From Zoroaster sp. YZ-2022 (taxonomy: Eukaryota; Echinodermata; Asteroidea; Forcipulatida; Zoroasteridae), in contig CM055816.1 of the NCBI GenBank assembly GCA_029582265.1, positions 84,047,165-84,111,164 of the forward strand: a DNA stretch of 64,000 nt, given 5' to 3'. Every line of letters starts with the position of its first letter. Position 1 is the stretch's first letter. The notes under the pieces are model-generated. The model did not search any database and was not told where the DNA came from. It saw nothing but the letters and a program-made list of their open reading frames with translations. Positions 32,264 through 44,295 of this stretch are shown piece by piece. The position numbers and the translations under genes were made by a program.

Positions 32264-33133
32264 TTAAAGGCACCTGGCACTGGTATTTTGTCCAAATGTA
32301 GCTTTTGTCATAAATATATACATTTTTATGAGTGGAATGTGAATAAACAAGTAACTAAGGTTACAGAAATAGTGGTTTTATTGTATTTACGACTTTAGAA
32401 TAGGCCACCCCTTTACATTGACACATGGTGGCGCTGTTCGTGACGTCATTCGAGGCGGGGATATTTGAAGAGAAAATGTGTAGTCTGGCCCCATACATTA
32501 CGTCTGGGTACCTGATCGGTACGATGCGTCACCGAATCCGAGTAACCGAATCCGAGAGTATGCGACAATGAGAAACCTCAATCAAGCCTCAAACCATTTC
32601 CATATTTTAAATGAATAAAAAGCAATATGAAGAATTATATATATGACTACTGTACTACTACTAGTCATGCTAGTGCAAAGAAAGCGAATCAATTCAGTCC
32701 CGAAAACTCCAAATACGGCAGCGTTGCTATATACGGCAACCTTGAGTTGCTGAATACGGCAACGTTTCATTATCTGACAGCGTTAAGGTTGCCGTATACG
32801 CAACTCTTTCATTCAAACGCAAAAGGGAAACGAAATATGCAAAATTGGAATAGTGAAAACCATAAAAATATGTTCTTTGGTTCCTTACCCAAATTCCTAT
32901 CTGCGCACATCAAAAGTTATCTGTGCATTTTCTTGCAAATGACCGTTTAAAACCAACACTCTAGCCCATCCGACGATTAACGCGCGACTCCATTTTTGAC
33001 GTGCAAGAATACATCCTCAATCAAGATTATTATTTTACGCATGGTTCATGAAACAAAACTTTAAACATGGTTGTTCTCAAAAATATAATAATTAAATTAA
33101 ACAAATAACATTATTTATGTTAATATGAGTAAA

Positions 33134-33373
33134 CTCCCCCCCACAGAAGTGTGGGCCGAGTCTACGAGCGAATACTTACCTGGAGGGCCATCTACCGATG
33201 CATATTTCCCTAATATAGCAGAACAATACGCTAAGACTTCTCACACACAATAGCGCCCTCTATTACCCATGCTGCCCTGCGGCATCACGCCATGTTAATC
33301 CTCCTCTTTTCTCGAGCGTTCATAGAACACCCCAGAGAGGTCGATCGAGCATAGTGGGGAAGGAGGGGGGGAG
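33134..33373 (-). repeat. DIRS 3' terminal region with inverted terminal repeat
   Basis: The element's 3' end carries a unique outer segment (33134-33174, ACTCCCCCCCACAGAAGTGT...) and then the ITR, matched inversely by 39065-39204. Confidence 0.85.
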
Positions 33374-33474
33374 CGCCCTCCAGGTAAGTATTCGCTCGTA
33401 GACTCGGCCCACACTTCTGTGGGGGGGAGTCTACATCACTCTACTTACCTGGAGGGCCATCTACCGATGCATAG
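33374..33474 (-). repeat. DIRS internal complementary region
   Basis: 33374-33430 is the reverse complement of the outer end 33134-33190. The adjoining 33429-33473 is the reverse complement of the opposite outer end 39176-39218. The two halves together equal the joined termini of a circle, as the DIRS replication model requires of a template for completing the ends. Confidence 0.9.
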
Positions 33475-33959
33475 AGTACCACCGAAGATAGGCGGTGGGG
33501 TATGCGAGATGCTATTGCATGACCATGAGGCAAAGGCCATCGTCGATGGCCCCCATCCAAACCCACCTCACCATAAGCGGTGGTAAGTAGGATGAGATGC
33601 CCCTAGCGATAATGATATGCGCCAGAACAAAGGGAGCAATCAAAACCACTGAGCAAAGGACGGGCTAATGACAAGAAGCCCGTAAATATACCAATAAAGG
33701 AGCGTCTGAATAGACGAGCCCATTAGCACAAACAAAGAAACATTGGGCTAACATAATATCCCAATATGATACCGACAACGGCCCGAAAAGACTTGCGACG
33801 CAAGACACCGGGAAGCCGGTAAGAACCTCTAACTGAGGCCAAGATCCCAGGCATAAATGGAGGGACGTGCGGACGTCGGAACGTCACCAAAATGATCAAA
33901 GCAATGCATGATGTGTACATGGATTACAAATCAAACAAAACAATCGAAGGGGTACTCAC

Positions 33960-35010
33960 CCTTTCATAGTGACGGCTGCACAGGAGGCTTGTGACGTCGG
34001 GACGAAGCCGCCGCGCAGTACTGTCCTGCCAGCCCTACCCTCGGTCTGGGCGACATCCTTGAGATAACACTCCGAAAAGGTGTTGGCCGACTTCCAGCAA
34101 GCCGCCTGGACGATATCTGCCATAGGGCGCCCTTAAAGTAGGCCCATGGCGTCGGGCGAACGGATATCATGGGCTCGGAAGGGTGTTATCCGCCTCCGGC
34201 CACTCACTGAGGGCCTAGCGAATAGCCTTAACCAGCCAGCGGGTAATAGTGTCCCGAGACGCTGGCGGAAAGGGGACGGTAATAAACAGTTGGTTATTTT
34301 CGGCCCGAACCTGTTTGGTGCGGTGGGCGTACCACTTGAGCGCCCTGACTGGGCACCAAAGTTTATCGCGTCCACCGCGAAAAGGACTTTAAGTCGGCAA
34401 CAAAATGTCTGGCGGCGAGAAGTCACTCGACTGATTTTTCGTCAAGAAACCGCCGCGGTATGAGGCGGACCCCACCGGTTCCCACCGGATGTGGCCGTCC
34501 TCCACCGTTATGAATGTAGTTCACTACGGCGACGAGCCGTAGCGACCGCCATAAGGAAAACCACCTTGATGGATAGATGGAACAAAGAGGCGCTACCCAT
34601 CGGTTGAAGGGTGCCCTCGAAAGTGTATCCAACGTTGAAACAAGTCCCAAGGCGGTGCGAGTTTACGTGCCGGGGCGTGCTACAAACATACCTCGAATAA
34701 GATGGTGGAGGGTGTTATTGTCAGACACTGACGAACCATCCGGAAACCCAGTATGGATTGCGGCAATCGCGAGCGATAATTTTAACTGTCGTCACAGCGA
34801 GGCCGCTATCAAACAGATAGAATAAAATTCACCCACCGCCCCTACAGAAGAATCGGCGGGACGATGAGAGTGGAGTTTACACCATCTAAAGAAATGACGT
34901 AGTCTGCTGTCGTGAACCTTCCTGGTGGAAGATCTACGGCCGCCTGCCGCCAACTCCGCAGCCCGGACCGAAAGGCCTGCTGCGCGGAAGGATCGGGAGA
35001 CAATACCCAG
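33960..35010 (-). pseudogene. DIRS tyrosine recombinase (frameshifted)
   Basis: Fragments in changing frames read STRKVHDSRLRHFFRWC (N-terminal SAM-like domain), an MAVATARRRSEL stretch with the first catalytic Arg, SRDTITRWLVKAI, a PFRAHDIR box supplying the His/Arg pair, and ACWKSANTFSECYLKDV with the nucleophilic Tyr near 34080. The order and spacing match DIRS recombinases. At least two frame changes interrupt it. It would have inserted the circular cDNA. No methyltransferase domain was identified, although many DIRS elements have one. Confidence 0.8.
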
Positions 35011-35014
35011 CAGG

Positions 35015-35833
35015 TCAGGTGAAGATTCCCGGAGCTGGGTGCAGGTAGTTCGACCGGGCTGGAAAAGAATGTCCGGTCTGCGGGGAGAACCACCGGCCTG
35101 TGAACCAGGAGCCGGAGAAGCCTGGGAAACCACGCCTGGCGGGGCCAAAGCGAGCCACGAGGAAAATTTTGAAATCGGCCTGCTCTATCTTGGCCAACAC
35201 CCTCGCGATCAGGGAGAACGGGGAAAAGCGTGAGGCCAGAAGGCTCTCCCACGAGATCGCTAGAGCGTCTGTCCGCCAGGCATTGGGGTCGTAAACCCTC
35301 GTACAATAGACCGGGAGCTGGTTGTTGTGCGAGTCGCAAACAAGTCCACGTGAGGACGGTCGATCATATTGAAGATCAATTGTACCACCGAGGGGAGAAG
35401 GGTCCACTCTGTGGGGACAACCGCCCCGAGACAGGGCGTCGGCCAGCGAATTGTCCACGCCCGGAATGTGAACCGCTGACAAGGTGATGTTGTAGCGAAT
35501 GCACCAGTGGAGAAGGTCCCACGTCCAAGGCGCACAGTTGCCCGGCGTGTTCCCCTGGCGGTTGATATAGGCCACGACAGTGGTGTTGTCGCACCGTATG
35601 CGGACCGCCTTGCCGGTAACCTGGCGCTGGAAACGCTGAGAGGCCAGCGACACCGCTAACATCTCCAACACATTGATATGGAGAGACCGCTGATCGGTCG
35701 ACCATACCCCAACCGCCTGCAGTGGGGGCAGACTGGCCCCCATCCGGACAGCGACGCATCCGTCGTGATGGTCACCGGCAGTTGCGGGCGCCGAAAAGAC
35801 CGCGCCGTGAGGTTGGCGGAGGACATCCACCAA
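35015..35833 (-). CDS. DIRS RNase H domain (intact sub-frame)
   Basis: The open frame contains HINVLEMLAVSLASQRF, VRIRCDNTTVVAYINRQG and AVHIPGVDNSLADALSR, the E, D and D blocks of DIRS/Ngaro RNase H. The first catalytic block (ITTDASLSGWG) is in a different frame at about 35740-35780. Cleaves the RNA strand during cDNA synthesis in living relatives. After the RNase H region it runs toward the recombinase through a Pro/Ser-rich segment in a frame that may be wrong. Confidence 0.75.
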   Translation of the reverse strand: MVDVLRQPHGAVFSAPATAGDHHDGCVAVRMGASLPPLQAVGVWSTDQRSLHINVLEMLAVSLASQRFQRQVTGKAVRIRCDNTTVVAYINRQGNTPGNCAPWTWDLLHWCIRYNITLSAVHIPGVDNSLADALSRGGCPHRVDPSPLGGTIDLQYDRPSSRGLVCDSHNNQLPVYCTRVYDPNAWRTDALAISWESLLASRFSPFSLIARVLAKIEQADFKIFLVARFGPARRGFPGFSGSWFTGRWFSPQTGHSFPARSNYLHPAPGIFT

Positions 35834-35986
35834 AGGTGCGGGACCAAGAAAGGAGCGGTCGGAACCGGGCGGTCGATGGAATGCCGGCTGGGCGGAACAC
35901 CGACAACAGATGGAGTTGGACCGGGCGCATGCGTAGCCTGCAAAAATCGATGAGATCGACCATGCTGGCCATGAGACCCAACAGTT

Positions 35987-36765
35987 TCAACCAGGCCGGG
36001 CGGAGCCACCACCCCGCAGAAAAAGCGACACGCATCCAATGAGATTTGTCACCCGCTCCGGAGTTGGCCGGGCGAGACACGCACAAAGGTCGAGCTGGGC
36101 CCCAAGAAAGACGGAGTCTGCGAGGGGACGGTGCGACTTCTCGGCATTGACGATGAAGCCGAGATCGGCCGCCATCCGCCATGTCTGTGCCACTGCGCGG
36201 CCGTTGCCTCGCGGGCGCACGATAATCCAATCGTCCAAGTACATGAACACCGAGATCCCCGTTGCCGCAGTGCCTTCCGATTACTCCGCCACCGGGTGAA
36301 CACCCTGGGGAGGTGGAAAGACCGAAGGGAGAGCGACAATTCGTACATAGACGTTGTCGTACTGGAAGCGGAGGAACTCCGGTGTTCGGACGAATCGGGA
36401 CATGGAGATAGGCATCCCGCAAGTCCAAACTCGCCGCCCAGGCCCGGGGGCAGATGGACTCGAGAATGATCTTTAAAGTCTGCATCCGAAACGGCGGCGG
36501 ATGTATCGGTTGAGAGGCCGTAGATTCAGTATGGGCGCCACACGTCCACCCCTTTTGGGAACCAGAAAAAGGTGGACATAAATCCCGTCCGCCCGCCCGA
36601 CTGGGACCGGGCGCCGGCGTGTTTGAGGAGGAGACCGTAGCTCCCCTCGAGAGCGTGGCGTTCGATACGTCCGGCGGGATGGGAGTCGGACGAGCGACCA
36701 TGTCCGACGGGGGTGCTCGTAAATTCCAGCGCGTAACGCGGCTGGCGGTTTCGAGCACCCACCGA
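35987..36765 (-). pseudogene. DIRS reverse transcriptase (frameshifted)
   Basis: Pieces in three frames give FLVPKRGGRVAPILNLRPLN, RAWAASLDLRDAYLHVPI (motif A with catalytic Asp), LPFGLSTSP, and VFMYLDDWIIV (motif C, YLDD) followed by NAEKS and FLGAQLDL. The FLVPK-K-G-RP-LDL-LN and YLDDWLI wording is characteristic of DIRS-order RTs. Frameshifts between motifs A, B and C make it nonfunctional. Confidence 0.85.
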
Positions 36766-38670
36766 TCGGACGTGAATCGAGCCCAGGACCCGCTGAAGAG
36801 GCGGAGGCGGCCCCCACGGGTCCGTCGATGGGAGGCCGCCACAAGCCGGCGCGTCGGCGCCAGCCCGGAATAGCGGGGCGCGGTGCGCGTGAGCCCACGG
36901 TTGGGCTGGGGCTGTTGACCCCGGTGTAAGGTTGGCCGCAGCGATGCGTGCCCTCTATCACCAGAGCGACCCGAAAAGAACCACGAGCTGCCTTGAGCGG
37001 CTGACGGCGTGGAATCTTGAAGGTCGCCTTGTCGACCAACGCTCGATTTAGGCGCGCTGAGGTTTGTTGAAATTAATCTTCTCAGTGGCCTCGAGGCGGC
37101 CGCCTCCGCCTCCATCGACTCCTGAAATTTACCTGCGAAGAGGTCAGGGCCGAGGAGGGGAGTGCCTCTAGACTGCGCGCACCCTCCGGACGGGAGGAAA
37201 AGCGCGTCCAACACGTTGGCCCTGCGGGCAGAAACTGCCAAGGCAGAGATACGTGAGAACTGGTCCAGGGAAGTACGCAATCCATGGTCAAGGCAATGGA
37301 GGGCCGCCGTGAAGAGGTCCGCCGGGACGGGCGAATTCTCCTCGCAACCCAAGGCCAAGTACTCCGAGAGGAGCAGGAGGAATGAAGACGCACGCAGCCC
37401 CAGACGTGAGGCTGTGTCCACCTTCTTGAGGGTATCCTCAAGCTTCCCCCTCGAGCGGTCAGAAAAAAGATTCTTCGCTGAGGAAGAACCCCCATCAGCC
37501 GCCAACTTGTCCTTCGCAGAGTCCGGTACTACCGGTGCTGTGAAAAACTGAGTAAAATCAGCCGTCGGGAATCGGTAGTAACCCAACTCCCGCTTTCTAT
37601 ATGGAGACCACTTTGCCATCTCGGCAATGGAATTCATGCGTTCAACACACACCAAGTCGGCGGCAGCACGGAAAAACAGGTGTAGTACTAGCCGTCGAAC
37701 TGGTCATGTGCTTGAACGACTGACGGCTGGAGCTAGCTGTCTCCTCCAGGGAGGAAGCTGCAGAACCCGCACCATGTCGCGCTGTACCAAGCGCAGCTCC
37801 GTCTCCATAACCGAGGCGCTGCATGTGGACAGACTCGTCCTCGTCCTCAGAGCCCGACTGGGAGGGACGAGTTGACACGGCGACGGGCGAGTCCCCGGCG
37901 GGACCACCGAAGTCGCCCGGGCCGAAAGGCCCACGGACGAAACCGGGCCGTCACCTCCACCGAGAACTCTGCGGATGGATGGAGACTCAACGCAGGGGAG
38001 GCGGGCGCCCGGCCGACCGTGTGGCGGGCCCACATAAGACTGAGTCGCCCAGCCCGAGTCGGGATAGAGACCCGGAAGTGGGGACGGCGGGGCGAGTTGG
38101 CCCGGCAAACCGCCTGGGTGATAAGCCGACATGGCTGACACCGAGGCCGTAATGGACTGCACGGCGTGAAGAAACTCGGCCGAGACACTGAGTCATGGCT
38201 CCGGCGTCTCTTACGGTGCGAGACCGGGCGACGAGCCCGAACTGGGCGAGGATCGGCAGCTACGCTTTTCCTCTCGCACGAGGCGGCCCAGGTCGAGTCT
38301 GAGGACAATTCAGTCGACCCGGGGCAACGGCACGCCCGACAGCCGAAGAAATCGGACCCAGTGGACGGCCGAGGCAATGGGGCCAGGCAGGCGGTGACCG
38401 CCCGGCGTCGCGACGCTACCAGCCCGGGAGAATGGGCCAGCGAAGCACCGGTCGCTGGACCGAGCAAACCACCCCAGCACCCGTGGCGACTGCCACAGGA
38501 CCGGAGCACTCGGGTCGTCAGCGGGCACGGAAAGGGCAGTGGGGCCCGGACTCGGGACCTTACCCGCCGTGGGCCTTTCTTCTTGTAGGTCACCCTGGCA
38601 GAGGAGGAAGTTTTGGATGAAACCTTGCCAGGGGAGCTACCTGTACGCTTGCCAGTACCGCTCGACATGG
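36766..38670 (-). pseudogene. DIRS Gag-like region (frameshifted)
   Basis: Starts near MSSGTGKRTGSSPGK (about 38668) with a Ser/Arg-rich basic segment, passes through changed frames, and continues from about 37655 with EMAKWSPYRKRELGYYRFP, then SRLGLRASSFLLLLSEYLALG and ALHCLDHGLRTSLDQ, a helical capsid-like block found upstream of RT in DIRS elements. The 627-codon frame that starts here continues past the region as an out-of-frame artefact. Confidence 0.65.
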
Positions 38671-39064
38671 TCGATGCGGGGATGAGACCTCGTCCCCGAC
38701 CTACCAGCGGCACGGCCAGCACTACGTGCCTCCATCGGCACGAGGGGCTGGAGCAGGCGACTGCGGCGGTGGCGGGATAGAGCCACCGAGCAATCGCCCG
38801 AGAACACGGCCCGTCCGGGAGGAAATTCTCCCGGTGCTGACGGACTCGGCCCTCACCAAACGTTTAGCCATTCTTTATTTTATTTTTGGAAGACGAAAAC
38901 CTGACGAAAACTCAACACGTTGAAGCAAAATATTCTCTAACACTAACTCGTGCTAGCACAGTTTATTTATTAGATAAAAGTCTTAACATAAGCCAAGAAA
39001 ACTGGAAGGAAAATTGTCCGTTTAGCGAGCTAAAACAAACGTGACCAACCAGTCACCTGCGCTA

Positions 39065-39218
39065 GAGAAAAGAGGAGGATTAACATGGCGTGATGCCGCA
39101 GGGCAGCATGGGTAATAGAGGGCGCTATTGTGTGTGAGAAGTCTTAGCGTATTGTTCTGCTATATTAGGGAAATATGCATCGGTAGATGGCCCTCCAGGT
39201 AAGTAGAGTGATGTAGAC
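39065..39218 (-). repeat. DIRS 5' inverted terminal repeat
   Basis: Reverse complement of 33175-33313 with very high identity, plus an outer unique tail AAGTAGAGTGATGTAGAC matched by the internal complementary region. Confidence 0.9.
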
Positions 39219-41360
39219 ACCTATTTTATTGGAAATTATCAACGTCTTTCTTCGCGGGAAAAGCTCTGGAAGCGCGGGAAACTAAAATCGACAACATTTA
39301 TACAAACCAAACTCAATTATTGGATAAAAATAGAAGTAAAAGAAGACATATTTTGCATTTATACATTGTGATTAAAGCCAGCACCTTTTGACAATGATAA
39401 ATAGCCTTGAAGCTGACGTTGAAAGTGAGAAAGGACGGCGAAAACACAAGACATGTACCAAGAAATTATTGAGAAACCTAACCATCGCCGTTCTCGTTTA
39501 AACGAAGCCGCAGTATTGTTCTTGCCGTTTAAAAACTTGTACCGTAGGGACTAATGTCCGATAATGTAATTTCATGTGCCTGTCGGGTATACCCAATTAA
39601 AAAAAGGTATATACTGTATATAGTGATAATTAAAGTTTTAAACCTTTGAAATCTGAAAGCTTGAAATTCAGACGAGATGTAAAGTGACATTAAGTATTGA
39701 ACCTACTTGGAAGTGGTGAGAAAGGCTTTGGCCAAAGACCTGGTGACCAGATCATTATATTAGGCTGAAGAAGTTGTGGCAGCACCACTTTCAAAATTCA
39801 ATAAAGGGAAGGTGCAAAAACACCAGTAACTTTACAAAGAATCTAATTGAACATTACGAAAGTCATCCACCAAAATATTACTTCCGAGTTGAATTCTGCA
39901 AATTCCATTGTCAGTTCACTTCAAGCAGTAGGCCCTACACTTCTCCATTTATCCATATCAGCCGACAATGATGGCAGCGCACTTTAAAAACAACATTTCA
40001 TTTTTATCAAAGTTGTACCTTCCCTTTATCAAAGATTGTGTTCCAGCCCTGTATACATTTTAAAGTTGGTTTCAGTTTAAACAGTTATAAGTTATAACTT
40101 TCATGAACAAAATACACAGTAATTAAACAACATTAACAAATGATATTTTTCTTAATTTGATTTATTTAAATCTTTCTTTGTAATGACAACAAATTTATAA
40201 TTTACTAAATATTTATTTTTAATAAGTACTTGATTGCAATCACAGCTTGGTAAATAATGAGTCAAATTCAAAAGCAATATTTATTTAAATTCTAATTTAC
40301 TAAATATTTATTTACTAAGTCGTGATTGCAATCGCAATTTAGTAAATGAATCAAATTCAAAAGCAATATTTATTAAAATGGAGAAATTATTTCAATTTTT
40401 ACAGCAGATCTTTGTGATTATACAAAAATTACTAGTCCTTGTTTTTACAATGCGCCTAAATAAAACTACAATTACAAAACATTCGCTCTGTCAATACCTT
40501 ACTTATAAAAATTGCTTTGTATAATTAGCATGTGAACAAATTACTGGAATAATTGAAAAATTTTCTGAAATTCAATATTTGACAATCTTGCCTACAGAGT
40601 GCTGTATGTGTTGATTTTTATTCTAACTTGATTTGAACCAATGGACAAAAACAAATATAAAATAAATGGTCTCGTATTTTTTTTATTATAAGAGGTCCAT
40701 ATTTTCATTAATACAGTTGTTCAATTTATAAGACCATGCTCTTCTGCCAAGTAGATTGCTTACACTGCTGGTAACCAAGCAATCAAGACACCAGCCCCTC
40801 TCCCCAATACACACATATTTCTACTGCCGCACCCTACTGGTCACACCCCGCCCCATCCCCAATCCCCACCCCACCCATCCCCAATCCCCACCCCACCATA
40901 CTACACATTCCAAATGACCCTATCCACATTGATTTAAATCAATTGAACAATGATTAATATGTTTAATTAAAGACACAGAACAATAAAAACATCGGTTATT
41001 CAGTAGTATACCCCCTTGGCTGTATTTCGCGTTTACACACGGAAGTTGCATTATTCGGCAACTGGTTGCCGTATACAACAACGTTGCCGTATTGGAGTTT
41101 TCCGGACTGAATTAATTATGTAATTAATCTCTGACAAACCTGACAGAATGACACATTGGTCATTGCACTATAGTCTATACATAATACACAACTGTCAAGT
41201 CTGTCATGAACTGCCAGCACACATACTTACAAAATGTATGCCTAACCTGTAACCTAGTTTCAGATGAAACGACAACGTAAAACAAGGCCCAAGGGGAAGC
41301 ATGCAAGTTTTCACGATATAGGTGCAGCAATGCCGCTAGTGCTACGAAAACTGCATAGCG
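39219..41360. other. Body of the TTAA transposon, no intact coding region
   Basis: AT-rich. A possible small inverted pair, TAAAGGGAAGGTGCAA near 39802 and TTGTACCTTCCCTTTA near 40013, may mark another T2-like MITE whose TTAA sites have decayed. A C-rich simple-sequence patch lies at about 40795-40920. The expected transposase catalytic part was not found. Confidence 0.4.
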
Positions 41361-41528
41361 TCACTGCATAAGCGCTGAAAACGACGTCGGACAGGACCAC
41401 TTTGCCCTCGTTATCCTGACTTTCGCTGCCCATAACCGCCTATATTTGGGATCAGCTGGAAACAGATGCAGGCTGACCCCATCTTTAGTTGTTTTGTTGC
41501 ATGCAGCAGCAATACACCTGGTCGGCAT
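41361..41528 (-). pseudogene. THAP zinc-finger remnant, likely transposase N-terminus
   Basis: From ATG at 41528 the frame reads MPTRCIAAACNKTTKDG, LHLFPADPKYRRLWAAKV and KWSCPTSFSAL before a stop. The MP..C...C start, the FP box, the central Trp and the SAL position that normally precedes C-x2-H are the THAP C2CH pattern. The last Cys-x-x-His is lost through an apparent frameshift: TGCAGTGAC (Cys-Ser-Asp) occurs in the next frame. THAP fingers bind DNA and occur at the N-terminus of P-element and Kolobok transposases. It lies inside the right inverted repeat area of the TTAA element. Confidence 0.75.
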
Positions 41529-41889
41529 TGCTGGGAAAATGCCGAAAAATGCCTTTTTATAACAAACCAAACCACACGTGTAAACACAGGCAATTCTCGA
41601 GGGCGTCGAGGGGGGTCGATGTTCCATCAGCGGCGAATCCTTCCTCGAATGACGTCACAAAAAGGGATGGGCGGAGTCACCCTCCAAACAACTTCATATT
41701 GTTTTTAAACATATAAATCCTGACAAATAATCACTCAAACAATTTGTTTATTGTTAATACACATATACTTTATTGTTTAAATCAATAAAAAACCTATTGC
41801 CAGGTGCCTTTAAATCCTTGGAGGATGCTCTTCAAAAAATTGTTTTCTCATTGTGTCTTTGTACTTCTCTACAAATGTTTCCATATATA

Positions 41890-42246
41890 TACAGGGTGGC
41901 CAAAAGAAACCGGAATGTCATACTTCCACTACCTTGAGACTCAAACCACCTGTACCAATGGATGGAGAATCTTTTTAGAAGAAAAATGATACCAAGATCT
42001 CCCAATTCGGTCCAGTAGTTTTTGCTCCAGAGCCTATTTAGTGAAGCAAATTCGTGGTCACTTGGCCATTTGTTCCATGCAGAAAAGAGCATGATGATAG
42101 CGTGTCCTTGTGTTTTAAAACATGATTTGTTTCACAAAATAGGCTCTAGAACAAAAACTACTGGACCGAATGCATTGGTATAGGTTGTTTGAGTTTCAGG
42201 GTAGCGGAAGTACGCCGTTCCATTTTGTTTTTTGTTCCACCCTGTA
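41890..42246. mobile_element. Tc1/mariner-type foldback MITE, about 355 bp
   Basis: Ends ACAGGGTGGCCAAAAGAAAC and ACAGGGTGGAACAAAAAACA are inverted and flanked by TA. The two halves are largely complementary (for example TTCGGTCCAGTAGTTTTTG against its complement near 42145-42170). The ACAGGGTG end is common in animal mariner-like MITEs. Confidence 0.8.
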
Positions 42247-42979
42247 TAGACAGCCCTCTTGTAATTGTTTAATTCATGTTTTATATTTGTAATGATAGGC
42301 ACCACTAATCAAAATACACCCAGTAAAGAAACACCTAATTTACTATAAATTTAGCCTATGCGCTCTAATATTTTTAATTGGGAATCAGGTCATTCCACAG
42401 TTGATGGTCCCTGCTCAACAATGAGACAATTCTGTAGGCCAACTACTCAAAACACTAAAAATGGCTGCCACGTGCTATCAAAATGTGCCCAAATGATATG
42501 AAACCAACTAAATTAAGAGTCTATCAACCTGCAATTTGTACTAGTGATATTTACATGTAGCTGTTCATACAACTTGATATAGTATGTAGATTCACTAAAT
42601 AAAGTTAAGGTTGCATCTATAGACCACATAACATACAAGGAACCTTTACTGAATAATTGTCTGTATAACAAAAAATAAGTTGTTGCAAACTGCTTACCAA
42701 CCAAAAGGACCCAGGCCTATGAAATGTTATTTTATGGATTCATATTTTTGCAAATATCCATGTTTTTTGGCAGTTTAATATGGTACAAAGTGCCTTGATA
42801 TTTTAAGTGTTCAGTATTTATAAAATTATTTGTTATTAAAAAAAACAAAACGGAACTGTCAAAATTTGCAGCCAAAATTCCAGGGGTTGAAATATGCACT
42901 GTAGTTGTTGCACTTTGGCGGATGCAAATTTTTTTTTCCCATTTTGATGACACTCTCGTACGAATGAAGTTTTGGCTGT
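42247..42979. other. AT-rich spacer, nothing recognised
   Basis: No domain-bearing frame, RNA gene or element end identified. Confidence 0.4.
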
Positions 42980-44295
42980 TTAGCAATATGGCCTTGTTGC
43001 CGCCGCATTGTCTGTGGCTGTACATACATGTATATGATTGGTATAGAACCAGCCATGTATGGGATTCCTATCGGCTGTACGGCTGGCTATAGATGTGTGT
43101 ATAAGACATGCATATGTGTGGGTAATGGTGTAAATCTGGTTTGACAAGATCGGAACAAGACTTGGAACAATTTGGACAAATTTTGCAGTGAAATTAACTT
43201 TCCTGATAACAAAATTCAATGAATAAAACCCTGGACATAAATTCTGGTTGCTCTTAAAGTAGTTTTTCATAAGAAGCAAGAAAAATATGCTACCATTCTG
43301 TGCTCTTACGCTGGTATTCAAGACCTTCTAGGCTTGGGCGATATCGATTTAGCGATATTTAGTGATATTCGATAATATCGCGATTATTTTTGTATTTCAC
43401 GCATGAGTGCTTTAGAGCCGGTAATGACAGGGATGTACCCATCTACAAGCATCACAATAAATTGCCAGTGCTTACCTGAGAGACACGTGCAATTGCGCCG
43501 TTCACGAGTGCAACATATGGGGCGGGTTTTTGCTACCCTAACCAGAAACAAAACGGCACAGCTACGCGAAAATGCGAACGTAACCAGACAATTATTTTCA
43601 GTTTGTGACATGTTCAATCATCAACGTTTCTCAAAATAGAACTTACTCGTGAGTGCTCGTAACTTGAAAGATATACTGGTATATGAACAATCATTTAATC
43701 ATGTTTTAACACTTTTTACAATCCGCCATCTTGAAACTAAGCGTAACCGGCCGATCACAAAGTTCGGTTTACGTTTGGTCAGAATCATGATGTCATCGCA
43801 GCACAACCGAACTTGCGAAAACGCTTAACCAATGACCAAAGCCCAAACATGTTTCTGGTTACGGTCACAAAAACGCACCCATCGCCATTGGCAAATCGTT
43901 TGCATAATAATTATGTGGGACGGTTACTGCATCGTGCGTCCCAATCAAATCATCAGCCCGAGTTCACGTGATTCGCGTTCCACGTGACTGGGTCATAGTA
44001 TAAAAACGTGACTAGGTTTATTCCTGCATATAGTATACTAGTACCGTGGAGAATAAAACCATGTGATTGTGAACGTCATTTGCACTTCAGAAAATGTGGA
44101 TTGTAGTCAAACTATTTGAAATAAACGTCACATGGTTTATCAAGAGTACGTGTATGTGTTTTGTCACACTAGACAAGAATCCCAGTATGGTATAATAGAA
44201 TCGTGTCTTAATCCCTCAACGTACATGCTTTGATTTAATTCATGACTAGATTTTTAAGGTAACGCCCATATTCTGCATATGTATATGTATGATGT

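Larger units (their letters stand above)
33134..39218 (-). mobile_element. DIRS-type tyrosine-recombinase retrotransposon, near full length
   Basis: A GC-rich 6.1-kb block on the minus strand holds, in order, a Gag-like region, RT, RNase H and a tyrosine recombinase. Its ends are inverted repeats (33175-33313 and 39065-39204, about 139 bp) and the left side has an internal complementary region (33374-33474). This arrangement is specific to DIRS1-like elements, which integrate as circles through the recombinase and make no target duplication: only AC is shared at the two edges. Coding frames are broken by several shifts, so the copy is inactive, but its architecture is complete. It sits inside a TTAA transposon and is younger than it. 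Confidence 0.9.
32264..41813. mobile_element. TTAA-flanked T2/Kolobok-type transposon carrying a DIRS insertion
   Basis: TTAA (32264-32267) followed by AGGCACCTGGCA, and TGCCAGGTGCCT followed by TTAA (41810-41813), define a 9542-bp element. Inner inverted similarity extends far: a left block around 32695-32770 (AATTCAGTCCCGAAAACTCC, TACGGCAACG) matches the reverse complement of 41040-41115. Removing the DIRS element (33134-39218) leaves about 3.5 kb, compatible with a once autonomous element. A THAP zinc-finger start lies 280 bp inside the right end reading inward, which fits Kolobok transposases, known to carry THAP domains. The rest of a transposase was not recognisable. Confidence 0.75.

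Noticed and set aside
35772..37655. 627-codon frame as one DIRS protein
   Set aside because: Only its first part is Gag-like and a small portion matches RT. Other RT motifs are in different frames, so the long frame is partly an artefact of low stop density in GC-rich DNA.
33134..39218. Many plus-strand open frames of 60-140 codons, Arg/Gly/Pro-rich
   Set aside because: They are antisense shadows of the GC-rich DIRS coding region, which is supported by family motifs on the minus strand.
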